In this document: positions 52,228 through 60,540 of the stretch, piece after piece
Numbering within the stretch: position 1 is the first letter of the stretch
Layout of the letters: every line of letters begins with the position of its first letter
Notes under the pieces: model-generated
What the model was told of the DNA's origin: nothing
The model's database searches: none
Seen by the model: only the letters and a program-made list of their open reading frames with translations
Made by a program: the position numbers and the translations under genes
Assembly: GCF_000802225.1 (NCBI RefSeq)
Contig: NZ_JTDI01000009.1
Location: forward strand, 51,372 to 115,371
Direction: 5' to 3'
DNA: 64,000 nt
DNA from: Novosphingobium malaysiense
GTDB lineage: Bacteria; Pseudomonadota; Alphaproteobacteria; Sphingomonadales; Sphingomonadaceae

Positions 52228-52241
52228 ATCAAATTAGCGAT
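52228..52241. promoter_or_regulatory. Recurrent operator-like palindrome (ATCAAATTAGCGAT)
   Basis: It lies in the divergent promoter between the SDR (starts 52130, minus) and the CoA transferase (starts 52342, plus). It matches the consensus at 11 of 14 positions and, with flanks, gives TATC...GATA symmetry. Confidence 0.5.
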
Positions 52242-52341
52242 AAGCGGCGCCCGACCTTTGTCAGACCGTGTGCGCAGGCAGTAAGTTCCATTGGAGCTTA
52301 GTAATTATACCGTGATGATTTGGGGGAAACGGACCTTGTCG

Positions 52342-53565
52342 ATGGGAGCCTTGAAAGGACTGCGAGTCCTAGACCTTACCCGGATCCTGGCCGGTCCGCT
52401 GGTGACGCAGATGATGGGCGATCTGGGCGCTGACGTGATCAAGGTGGAAAGGCCCGGCAAAGGTGATGACGCCCGTGAGATGGGCCCTCCGTTCCTCAAG
52501 GACAGCGATGGCAACGAGACCGAGACGGCCGGGTTCTTCCTGGCCTGCAACCGCAACAAGAAATCCATCGCCATCGACATCGGCAGCAAGGAAGGTCAGG
52601 ACATCGTCCGCAAGCTCGCGGCCGAGAGCGATGTCCTGGTCGAGAACTTCAAGGTCGGAACGCTTGGACGATACGGCCTCGACTACGAGAGCCTCAAGGC
52701 GGTAAATCCCGATCTCATCTACTGCTCCATCACCGGCTTCGGACAGACCGGGCCGATGGCGAAAAAGCCAGGCTACGACGGCATTTTCCAGGCCGTCAGC
52801 GGGTTCATGAGCGTTTCGGGTTATCCCGACGACGTGCCAGGCGGGGGCCCGATGAAGGTCGGCATCTCGATCGTCGACATCCTCACCGCGTACAATGCCT
52901 GCATCGCAATCCTCGCGGCCGTACGGCACCGCGATGGCGGCGGCGGCGGGCAGGCAATCGACATGTCGCTGCTCGATTGCGGGCTCGCGGCTATCTCACA
53001 CTTCGCGCAGAACTACCTGATCACAGGGGAAATTCCCGAGCGACGCGGCAATGGCGGCTATGGGGGGATCCCGAGCCAGTCCTTTGCATGTTCGGACCGC
53101 TCAATCTTCGTCGTCGTTGGCAACAATGCACAGTACAAGCGCTTTTGCGACGCTATCGGCCATCCTGAACTTTTCGACGACGAACGCTTCTGCGACGGCC
53201 CCCTGCGCATCCAGAACCGCAAGATCATCGTGCCGATCCTCGAAGCGATTTTCCGTGACAAACCGGCCAAGCACTGGGTCGATGCAATCGACGCGGCCGG
53301 CGTACCGGTGGGCTACGTCAACAACATGGCCGAAGCCTTTGAAGAGCCGCAGATCAAGGCACGCGAGATGCGGCTGGAAATTCCGCATCCCCAGGCTGGC
53401 ACACTTCCGATCATCGCCAATCCGCTGCGCTTCTCAGCCACACCTGTCAGCGGCTACACCGCGCCACCCCGGTTGGGCGAGAACAGCGATGAAGTTCTCG
53501 AAGCCTTGCTCGGCATGAGCGCGGAGGAAATCGCCGAACTGCGCACCAGCGGGGCCATCGCCTGA
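52342..53565 (+). CDS. CaiB/BaiF family (class III) CoA transferase
   Basis: The 407-residue protein matches class III CoA transferases: LKGLRVLDLTRILAGPLVTQMMGDLGADVIKVE, NRNKKSIAIDI, VENFKVGTLGRYGL and the catalytic-aspartate segment GYDGIFQAVSG with Asp146. It moves CoA between acids, an alternative to the ATP-dependent ligase at 15.9 kb for activating the pathway acid. The chosen start is ATG 52342; no strong ribosome site is present and a nearby TTG (52336) is possible. A small inverted repeat follows the stop. Confidence 0.9.
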   Translation: MGALKGLRVLDLTRILAGPLVTQMMGDLGADVIKVERPGKGDDAREMGPPFLKDSDGNETETAGFFLACNRNKKSIAIDIGSKEGQDIVRKLAAESDVLVENFKVGTLGRYGLDYESLKAVNPDLIYCSITGFGQTGPMAKKPGYDGIFQAVSGFMSVSGYPDDVPGGGPMKVGISIVDILTAYNACIAILAAVRHRDGGGGGQAIDMSLLDCGLAAISHFAQNYLITGEIPERRGNGGYGGIPSQSFACSDRSIFVVVGNNAQYKRFCDAIGHPELFDDERFCDGPLRIQNRKIIVPILEAIFRDKPAKHWVDAIDAAGVPVGYVNNMAEAFEEPQIKAREMRLEIPHPQAGTLPIIANPLRFSATPVSGYTAPPRLGENSDEVLEALLGMSAEEIAELRTSGAIA

Positions 53566-53589
53566 GGCGGGACGAGTTATAATCCCGCC
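53566..53589 (+). terminator. Small inverted repeat after the CoA transferase gene
   Basis: A 7-bp stem GGCGGGA/TCCCGCC with a 10-nt loop starts immediately after the stop codon at 53565. No U-run follows, so it may be a weak terminator or an RNA end-protection hairpin. Confidence 0.35.
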
Positions 53590-53800
53590 GAAGGCTGGGC
53601 ACGCGGCGAACCCAACACAAGACTGGGAACGAACCCGGCCTTCACCTGGATGACGGATGTTAATGAATGTCCGCATCGTCCGCGTGCGAGGAGGTGCGGC
53701 TCTTGCGCTAGAGGCGCGCCATGACGGCCATGTCAGAAAGCGCCAGAGTTCATCCCGGCAACCTGGGGAATGACGCCAGTCTTCTTGTCCGCCCTGCCGC

Positions 53801-54982
53801 CTACCACTTGCGACGCAACTGCGATGCCACCAGACGTTCGCGAAGCTGCACCGCGCGTTCGTCTGGCGTGATGCGTGGAGTACTATCGCCCAGATAGGCG
53901 GCGACGTCGGTCTGCTTCAGCTTCGTGACTTTGGGCGTCGGATGCGAAGAGCAGCGATACCAGCGCCCAATCAGCATGCCGAAGCGGTGATCTCCCGTGT
54001 CGAGCCAGTTGGCGTAGCCAGGATCACGTGGGGATAGCACCGCCCGAAACATGCCGTCTTCGGCGAGCCGCGCGGTATGTCCGTTCAGACTCGATTGGCG
54101 ATAGGCAACATCAACCTGGTTCCACAGCCCGTCAACGACCTGGACGTTCCAATAGTGGCGCTCCTCGGGAAGTTCGCTCTCGAGGACCAGAACCTCGTCA
54201 TCGGCCAGATCGAATACGGTTTCGAAATAGGCCTGGGGCCAGTCTTCACCGTTCCCCAGATCCTTGAAATCGTGCAGGTGCATCGCATTGATGAACCCCT
54301 GATCGTGAGGCCGGCGGACGGCGCCCATACCTACCTGCGACAAGCGTTTCGCATACGCGAAGAGATCGCGCATCCGGCGATCGACTTCCTCCGGCGCCAT
54401 GCGCGGACGCATCGACGGGCTACCCGCAGGACGGTCCAGCCGTTCGATGGCGATGCGCACCTCCTGCTCTTGCCCCCAATCGTAATTAAATTGGCGCAGC
54501 AGAATGAAGTCCGCATCGGGGTGCAACTCGCGCCAGTCGCCTTCGTAACCTTCCGGCCGTTGCGCACTGAACAGGACATTGAAATTGCCCTGGGCATCGA
54601 TCGTCAGGCTGTCGACATCGAAATTTCCGAACCCTTGTCCGGGTATATCGGAAGTGCCGATGATGCGCGCCCCGGTCGACAGGCCCACAACGGGCGCAGT
54701 GCCGCGCTGGCCGCGCACCCGGTAGGTGCCCGCACCGTCGACACGCGTGTAGTAGTAGACCGCGTCCGGGTTCGGCTGCAGCAGAAAGGTGCTGTTTTCG
54801 AAAGGCACGAACTCGGGATAGTCGGGATCGGCCTGGAACAGCAGAAAATACCCTTGCGACAGGTTCATGGCGAACTGTCGCAGCAGGTCGGCCCGCAGCT
54901 GTTCGTCCTGCGGGGCAACCGTCTGTGCAAGAATGGACTCGTGCCCCTTCAGCAGATCGACGTATTGATCCCAGCCAAGCAT
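53801..54982 (-). CDS. DUF1214-like protein, last gene of a six-gene operon
   Basis: The 393-residue protein is not recognised as an enzyme. It resembles DUF1214-type proteins found beside catabolic genes: a C-terminal segment ERHYWNVQVVDGLWNQVDVAYRQSSLNGHTARLAEDGMFRAVLSPRDPGYANWLDTGDHRFGML has that pattern, preceded by YYYTRVDGAGTYRVRGQRG. No signal peptide or membrane segment is seen. ATG 54982 follows GGGAGAGG. It lies 22 bp after the aldehyde dehydrogenase stop and ends the operon that begins near 60.35 kb. Function unknown. Confidence 0.7.
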   Translation of the reverse strand: MLGWDQYVDLLKGHESILAQTVAPQDEQLRADLLRQFAMNLSQGYFLLFQADPDYPEFVPFENSTFLLQPNPDAVYYYTRVDGAGTYRVRGQRGTAPVVGLSTGARIIGTSDIPGQGFGNFDVDSLTIDAQGNFNVLFSAQRPEGYEGDWRELHPDADFILLRQFNYDWGQEQEVRIAIERLDRPAGSPSMRPRMAPEEVDRRMRDLFAYAKRLSQVGMGAVRRPHDQGFINAMHLHDFKDLGNGEDWPQAYFETVFDLADDEVLVLESELPEERHYWNVQVVDGLWNQVDVAYRQSSLNGHTARLAEDGMFRAVLSPRDPGYANWLDTGDHRFGMLIGRWYRCSSHPTPKVTKLKQTDVAAYLGDSTPRITPDERAVQLRERLVASQLRRKW

Positions 54983-55004
54983 TTGTCTTCCTCTCCCATT
55001 TTCT

Positions 55005-56447
55005 TCAGCTCGCGAGTGAGACAAGCTTCGTGTCGAGATAGGCCTGCAGCCCTTCGGTGCCGCCTTCCGAACCGTGTCCGCTCTCGCCGACACCGCCGAA
55101 CGGAGCCTCGGGCGTGGAAACGGCCATGGTGTTGATCCCCAGCATGCCGGTCTCTATCCGGTTCATGAGCTGGCGCGCCGTACCGAGGTCACGCGTAAAG
55201 GCATAACCGGCGAGCCCGGCGTCCACGTTGTTGGCCAGTTCAATGGCTTCGTCCAGAGTCGAGAATGGCATGACCGGCAAGATCGGGCCGAAGCATTCAT
55301 CGCGGAAAAGCATCGCATCGGTCGGCAGCCCGGAAACGACGGTCGGGCGGAAGAAGTGGCCGGCATTGCCTTCGCGCTTGCCGCCGGTCAGCACCGTGCC
55401 GCCCTTGGCATGGGCATCGGCAATGAACTCTTCCATCGCATCCACGCGCCGCGCGTTGGCCAGCGGGCCCATGCCGGTATCGGCCTCGAGCCCCGAACCC
55501 AGCCTCAGCCCCGCGGCATAGTCCGCCATGTCGCGGGCGAACCGCTCGGCCAGGCTTTCGTGGACGAAGAAACGCGCCGGGCTGACACAGACCTGCCCGG
55601 CATTGCGGAACTTGGCGCCGCTGAGCGTGGCGATGGCGGCGTCGTAATCGCAATCACCGAACACCAGAACGGGTGCATTGCCGCCCAGTTCCATCGTCGT
55701 GCGCTTGGCCCCTTTGGCGGCGAGACCCATCAGGTGCTTGCCGATAGGGGTAGAGCCGGTGAAGCTGATCTTGGCGATCTCGGGTGCCAGGATCAGCTGC
55801 TCTGAAAGTTGCGAGGCCGGTCCAAAGAGCAGCTGGGCACAACCTGCCGGCAATCCGGCCTCATGCAGGGCGCGCATGATTTCGACGGCGCAACCCGGCG
55901 TTTCGCTCGACGCGCGCACGATGACCGTGCAACCGGCGGCGAGCGCGGCGGAAATCTTGCGGGCGGGGCACAGCGCCGGGAAGTTCCACGGCGTGAACAC
56001 AGCGCACGGCCCCACCGGCACCTGCATCACGATATGCTCGGTCGAGGGGAAGCGCGAACGGATGGTGCGGCCATAGACGCGGCGCCCCTCTTCGGCGCAC
56101 CACTCGAAAATCTCGATCGCATGGGTCCATTCACTGCGCGCCTCTACGAGCGGCTTGCCCTGCTCGAGCGTCATGACATTGCACAAATGGTCGAGACGAT
56201 CGCGCATGATCTGTGCCGCCTTGCGCAGGATGCTGCTGCGCTCGAGCGGGCTGGCGATCGACCAGCTTGCGAAAGCCCGCTTCGAGGCAGCCAGCGCCTC
56301 GTCCACCTCAACCTCGCCCGCATGAGGCAATTCGGCGATCGTCTGCCCGGTCGCCGGATCCGTCACCGCCTCACCGGCGCGCGCCGCATCCTTTCCGACG
56401 AAACGGCCATCGATGTAGAGTTCAAGGTTCGCGTACATGGCTTTCAT
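55005..56447 (-). CDS. Aldehyde dehydrogenase (NAD(P)-dependent)
   Basis: The 480-residue ALDH has catalytic Cys287 in NAGQVCVSPARFFV, general base Glu253 in MELGGNAP, and the oxyanion asparagine in PWNFP (Asn155). The coenzyme-site segment reads VIVRASSETP, where the usual K-x-x-E pair that holds the adenosine ribose is R and S, an uncommon change. It resembles succinate-semialdehyde-type ALDHs. Its ATG overlaps the GMC stop (ATGA), so it is coupled to the GMC enzyme and likely oxidises the aldehyde that enzyme makes. ATG 56438 is an alternative start. Confidence 0.9.
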   Translation of the reverse strand: MKAMYANLELYIDGRFVGKDAARAGEAVTDPATGQTIAELPHAGEVEVDEALAASKRAFASWSIASPLERSSILRKAAQIMRDRLDHLCNVMTLEQGKPLVEARSEWTHAIEIFEWCAEEGRRVYGRTIRSRFPSTEHIVMQVPVGPCAVFTPWNFPALCPARKISAALAAGCTVIVRASSETPGCAVEIMRALHEAGLPAGCAQLLFGPASQLSEQLILAPEIAKISFTGSTPIGKHLMGLAAKGAKRTTMELGGNAPVLVFGDCDYDAAIATLSGAKFRNAGQVCVSPARFFVHESLAERFARDMADYAAGLRLGSGLEADTGMGPLANARRVDAMEEFIADAHAKGGTVLTGGKREGNAGHFFRPTVVSGLPTDAMLFRDECFGPILPVMPFSTLDEAIELANNVDAGLAGYAFTRDLGTARQLMNRIETGMLGINTMAVSTPEAPFGGVGESGHGSEGGTEGLQAYLDTKLVSLAS

Positions 56448-58036
56448 CCTTTTCGGTCGGTGCGGATCATGTCGGCGGACTTCTCGCCGATCGCGATCAC
56501 CGCGGCATTGGTATTTCCTGAAACGACAGAAGGCATGATCGAGGCATCCGCCACGCGCAGCCCTTCCACACCCATGACCTTGAGCGAGCCATCGACGACC
56601 TTGCCCAGGGCGGCGGTACAGCTCGCGTGATAAATCGAGCCGGCCGTCTCGCGCGCATAGGCCAGCAACGCGGCATCATCGGTGATGGCGCGGCCCGGGA
56701 TCAGTTCCTCGCGGTACTCGTCGGTTATCGCAGACTGGGCCATGATGTCCCGGATGATCTTCATGCCCGCGACGACGTCGTTGCAGTCCTTTTCGCTGGC
56801 AAGGAAGTTTGCCTGGATGGCCGGAGCCGCGCAGGGATCCCGGCTCGTAGCATGGACATACCCCCGGCTCGTCGGCCGCAATGGACAGGCGGATACCGTG
56901 AAACCGGAAAACGGGTGCAACTGATCACCCATCTTGGTCGTCGAGAAGGTGATGAACAGGCACTGGATATCGGGCCGCTCGTCTGCGGCGATGGCGGAGC
57001 GAAAAAAGCCGCCGGCATATCCAGCCGATACCGTGAGAGGCCCCTTGCGCGAGAGCGCGTACTTGAGACCCACCCCGGCCATACGTAGCGGGTTACGCAT
57101 ATCGTCGTTGAAGGTAATCGCGCGCGCTGCCTTGTAGACGAAGCGGACCTGCAGGTGGTCCTGGAAATTCTCGCCCACCTCCGGATTGTCGTGGACCAGG
57201 CCGACGCCCAGCTTCGCCAGACGTTCTGCCCCGCCCACGCCCGAGAGTTCGAGCAGCTGCGGCGTGCCGATCGCACCGGCGGCAAGGATGACTTCTCCAT
57301 CACTGCGTGCGGACTGGCGTGCGCCCTTGGCATCGTATTCGACCCCCACGGCGCGGCGCCCTTCGAACAGGACGCGGCGGACCATGGCCCCGGTCACGAT
57401 CGAAAGGTTGGCGCGGCGGCGGACTTCCGGCGTGAGGTAGGCCACCGCGGCACTGCACCGCCGGCCCTTGCGCATCGTCGATTGGTAATAGCCGACGCCT
57501 TCCTGGCGCTCCCCGTTGAAATCGCTGTTGAGGGGATAGCCGGCCTGCTGACCGGCTGCGATCCAGGCATCGCACAGCGGATGCGGCTCGCTGGGATCGG
57601 ACACGGCCAGTGGGCCGCCCTCGCCATGCCAGGTGTCGGCGCCGTGCTGCTGGTCCTCGGCCTTGCGGAACCAGCCCAGCATGTCCTCGTAGTCCCAGCC
57701 CCGGTTCCCCGCCGCGCGCGCCCAGCCCTCGAAGTCGGCCGCTTGCCCGCGAACGTAGAGCAGGCCGTTGATCGAGGACGATCCGCCCAGGACCTTGCCG
57801 CGCGGCTGGTTGATGACGCGCCCGTCCAGATGCGGTTCGGGCTGCGACTTGAACAGCCAGTTCAGCCGCTTGTGGTTGAATAGCTTGCCATAGCCGAGCG
57901 GAATGTGAATCCAGGGATTGGTATCCTTGGGTCCCGCCTCCAGAAGCAGGACCTTCACATTCGCATCCTCGCTCAGCCGCGCGGCAAGCACGCAGCCCGC
58001 GCTCCCGGCACCGACGATGATGTAGTCCCAGCTCAT
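56444..58036 (-). CDS. GMC-family FAD-dependent oxidoreductase
   Basis: The 530-residue GMC enzyme starts DYIIVGAGSAGCVLAARLSEDANVKVLLLEAG and has the signature GKVLGGSSSINGLLYVRGQ. The second signature is VILAAGAIGTPQLLELSGVGG, and the active-site end is YHASCTAALGKV...SGNTNAAVIAIGEKSADMI. Many relatives are choline- or alcohol-dehydrogenase-like. Its ATG overlaps the LhgO-like stop, and its own stop overlaps the ALDH start, so the trio is translationally coupled. Likely role: oxidation of a primary alcohol to an aldehyde. Confidence 0.9.
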   Translation of the reverse strand: MSWDYIIVGAGSAGCVLAARLSEDANVKVLLLEAGPKDTNPWIHIPLGYGKLFNHKRLNWLFKSQPEPHLDGRVINQPRGKVLGGSSSINGLLYVRGQAADFEGWARAAGNRGWDYEDMLGWFRKAEDQQHGADTWHGEGGPLAVSDPSEPHPLCDAWIAAGQQAGYPLNSDFNGERQEGVGYYQSTMRKGRRCSAAVAYLTPEVRRRANLSIVTGAMVRRVLFEGRRAVGVEYDAKGARQSARSDGEVILAAGAIGTPQLLELSGVGGAERLAKLGVGLVHDNPEVGENFQDHLQVRFVYKAARAITFNDDMRNPLRMAGVGLKYALSRKGPLTVSAGYAGGFFRSAIAADERPDIQCLFITFSTTKMGDQLHPFSGFTVSACPLRPTSRGYVHATSRDPCAAPAIQANFLASEKDCNDVVAGMKIIRDIMAQSAITDEYREELIPGRAITDDAALLAYARETAGSIYHASCTAALGKVVDGSLKVMGVEGLRVADASIMPSVVSGNTNAAVIAIGEKSADMIRTDRKG

Positions 58037-59136
58037 GCCAGCTTCCCTACGACGCGTTCGGCAATGGCCAGCGAAGCCGTCAGACCAGGGCTTTCGATCC
58101 CGAACAGGTTGACCAGACCTTCACAGCCATGGTCGGCCGGACCGGAAATGATGAAGTCGGCGGCAGGTTCACCCGGGCCGGACACCTTGGGCCGCACCCC
58201 GGCATAGCCGGGCTGCAGGCGGTCGGGGTCGAGCTGCGGCCAGATCCGTTTGGCAGCAACGGCAAACTTGGCATGGCGGCCGGGATCCACGGTGTAATCG
58301 ACCGTGTCGATCCATTCGACATCCGGACCGAACCGGGCCTGCCCCGCCAGATCGAGCGTCAGATGGGTTCCGAGCCCACCCGCCTCGGGCACCGGATAGA
58401 TGAGGCGCGAGAACGGAACCTTGCCCGAATAAGTGAAATAGACACCTCGTGCATAATAGATCGGAGGCACATGCGCGGGATCCAGGCCTTCAGTCGCCTG
58501 CGCCAGCGCCTGCGCTGCAAGCCCAGCCGAATTGACGAGAACCGGCGCGCTGACGACCGGTTCATCCATTCCGTCCATCCAGACCTGCCACAGGCCATCG
58601 GCCCGCGTGATCCGCGAAACCGGGCTCCCGACCGCCAGCATGGCATCATGGGCTTCGGCCTCGCCCAGCAGGGCAAGCATCAGCGCGTGGCTGTCGACGA
58701 TCCCGGTCGATGGCGAAATCAGGGCGCCCGCGCAATCCAGCTCTGGCTCGAGCGCGCGTACCGCCGTCCGGTCGAGAAACTGCAGGTCGGTCACGCCGGC
58801 CCCACTCGCGCGCTCGACAATTCTGTCGAGTTCGCCGAACTGGCTCTCGTCATGAGCGAAGACGAGCTTGCCTAGCCGCTTGTATGGCACTCCGCGCGCC
58901 TCGCAGAAGGCATAGAGCATCTCCTTGCCCTCGACGCACAACGCGGCCTTGAGAGAACCTTCCGGGTAGTAGATGCCCGCGTGGATCACTTCCGAATTGC
59001 GGCTGCTGGTCCAAGATCCGAAGAGGGACTCTCCTTCGAGTATCAGCGCAGGCTTGCCGGCCAACGCCAAAGCGCGCGCCACCGCGAGGCCGACAACGCC
59101 CGCCCCAACGACTATGGCTTCGACGCGTTCGGTCAT
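58033..59136 (-). CDS. L-2-hydroxyglutarate-oxidase-like FAD enzyme (LhgO family)
   Basis: The 367-residue flavoprotein has an FAD-binding start AIVVGAGVVGLAVARALALAGKPALILEGES, then the family block FGSWTSSRNSEVIHAGIYYPEGSLKAALCVEGKEMLYAFCEARGVPYKRLGKLVFA. This is the conserved pattern of LhgO/L2HGDH enzymes, which oxidise L-2-hydroxyglutarate to 2-oxoglutarate and feed a quinone or O2. In this operon the substrate is probably another 2-hydroxyacid or alcohol. It is 7 bp after a hotdog thioesterase gene and overlaps the GMC start. Confidence 0.85.
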   Translation of the reverse strand: MTERVEAIVVGAGVVGLAVARALALAGKPALILEGESLFGSWTSSRNSEVIHAGIYYPEGSLKAALCVEGKEMLYAFCEARGVPYKRLGKLVFAHDESQFGELDRIVERASGAGVTDLQFLDRTAVRALEPELDCAGALISPSTGIVDSHALMLALLGEAEAHDAMLAVGSPVSRITRADGLWQVWMDGMDEPVVSAPVLVNSAGLAAQALAQATEGLDPAHVPPIYYARGVYFTYSGKVPFSRLIYPVPEAGGLGTHLTLDLAGQARFGPDVEWIDTVDYTVDPGRHAKFAVAAKRIWPQLDPDRLQPGYAGVRPKVSGPGEPAADFIISGPADHGCEGLVNLFGIESPGLTASLAIAERVVGKLA

Positions 59137-59143
59137 TTCAGGT

Positions 59144-59572
59144 TTAATCCCGCGGCGGCGTATGCCGCATGGTCATTTCGAGCTGGGCGCATAAGTGGCG
59201 TTCGCCGTCCCGTTCGACGTAGACGTCCGCCCCGGTAAAGCTGATCGCACGCCCCGATCGTGTAACCCGTCCTACCGCGACGAGCCGCTCACCCTGCGCC
59301 GCTCCAACGTAGCGAACCGAATGGTCGAGCACGAGGTTCGTCCACCCTTCCGCCGCTGCGGTAGCCCCACTGTAGGACGCGGCGATCTGACCGATTGCAC
59401 TGGTAATGGCACCTTCGAACCAGCCCGGCGCATGTTCGAATTCCGGCCGGTGGGCAAGGGAGAGGATCACAGCGCCCGGGCGCGCCTCGACGACCTCGAA
59501 GCCGAAGAAGCGCGCGTAGTTCTTGTCGAGCTTTCGCGCGACCTCCTGCGTTATGTTCTCACCAATCGCCAT
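59144..59572 (-). CDS. PaaI-like hotdog-fold thioesterase
   Basis: The 142-residue protein matches the PaaI/YigI single-hotdog family: EARPGAVILSLAHRPEFEHAPGWFEGAITSAIGQIAASYSG, WTNLVLDHSVRYVGAAQGERLVAVGRVTRSGRAISFTGADVYVE. The histidine and glycine-rich loop in the FEHAPGWFEGA segment corresponds to the usual active-site HGG motif, with changes (HAPG), so activity is uncertain. It would hydrolyse a CoA thioester. It is 7 bp after the crotonase gene in the operon. Confidence 0.78.
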   Translation of the reverse strand: MAIGENITQEVARKLDKNYARFFGFEVVEARPGAVILSLAHRPEFEHAPGWFEGAITSAIGQIAASYSGATAAAEGWTNLVLDHSVRYVGAAQGERLVAVGRVTRSGRAISFTGADVYVERDGERHLCAQLEMTMRHTPPRD

Positions 59573-59579
59573 CGGCTGA

Positions 59580-60350
59580 TCAGGCCCCGCGGTATGCGGG
59601 CTTGCGCTTTTCCTTGAACGCGGTGGAGCCTTCCTTGAAGTCCTCGGTCCACGTCATCAGCGCCTGCACCGTGATCTCGTAGTCGAGCGCCTCATCGAAG
59701 GTCTGGCCGGGGGCCGCATCGAACTGGCGCTTGATCTCGGAGAGAGCAAGCGTCGGCGCCTTGACGTATCCGGCCGCCATTTCCTGCGCCTTGGCCAGCG
59801 CTTCGCCGGCTGGGACCGCTTCGAGCGCAAAGCCGAGCTGCGCGGCCTCGGAACCGCTCACAAAGCGCCCGCTATAGGCAATTTCCTTGGCGCGCATGAC
59901 ACCGACATGGCGCTCGAGCAGCCAACCGGCTCCGGCGTCCATGGCCAGACCGATGTGACGGAACGCGAACTGGAAACGCGCGTTTTCGGCGCACACGATG
60001 AAATCGCACGATAGCGCCATCGCAAAGGCCATGCCGATGCAGACACCCTCGACCGCGGCGATCACCGGCTTTTGTGTATGCGCGACCGCGCGCACCATCC
60101 TGGTTCGGGTCCGCGCATTGCCCAGATTGCCACGAACACCCCCCTGCCCCATCTCGCCGACATCGGCACCGGCTGCAAAGTCGCTGCCCGCTCCGGTAAG
60201 GATGATGGCCCGAATTTCATCATCATCCTGAAGCTTCTGGAAAACCTCCTGAAACTGCTCACGCATGGCGAACGTGATCGCGTTCTTGCGCTCGGGACGA
60301 TTGATGGTGACGGTGGCCACACCACCTTCGACGTTCACATCGACGGACAT
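59580..60350 (-). CDS. Crotonase-fold protein lacking both hydratase glutamates
   Basis: The 256-residue crotonase has an oxyanion loop DFAAGADVGEM (57-67) and GVCIGMAFAMALSCD (102-116). The positions aligned to the two catalytic glutamates of enoyl-CoA hydratase are Ala110 and Phe130. Hydration by the standard mechanism is therefore unlikely; isomerase, thioesterase or C-C cleaving roles are possible. ATG 60350 follows GGGAG; the frame extending to 60470 has no site. It is the first gene of a six-gene minus operon (crotonase, hotdog, LhgO-like, GMC, ALDH, DUF1214-like). Confidence 0.85.
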   Translation of the reverse strand: MSVDVNVEGGVATVTINRPERKNAITFAMREQFQEVFQKLQDDDEIRAIILTGAGSDFAAGADVGEMGQGGVRGNLGNARTRTRMVRAVAHTQKPVIAAVEGVCIGMAFAMALSCDFIVCAENARFQFAFRHIGLAMDAGAGWLLERHVGVMRAKEIAYSGRFVSGSEAAQLGFALEAVPAGEALAKAQEMAAGYVKAPTLALSEIKRQFDAAPGQTFDEALDYEITVQALMTWTEDFKEGSTAFKEKRKPAYRGA

Positions 60351-60443
60351 TGATTGAACTCCCTTGATCTTGGGCCTGTTTGACAGCGGCCTAGCACTAG
60401 TCGGTTTGGAGGTGACCCCTTTGAGCGTGTTCGGCGGCGCTAT

Positions 60444-60457
60444 ATCGCTTCTGTGAT
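60444..60457. promoter_or_regulatory. Recurrent operator-like palindrome (ATCGCTTCTGTGAT)
   Basis: It lies between the divergent crotonase operon (starts 60350, minus) and the acyl-CoA dehydrogenase/thiolase operon (starts 60541, plus). It matches the consensus at 11 of 14 positions, with outer TATC...GATA symmetry. Confidence 0.5.
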
Positions 60458-60540
60458 AAACGTATAACATCTGTTGGCGCTCGCGAGTGGATCTTTAAAC
60501 ACGGATTTCGCAATGCATTCATTCCTGATCGAGAAGACTC

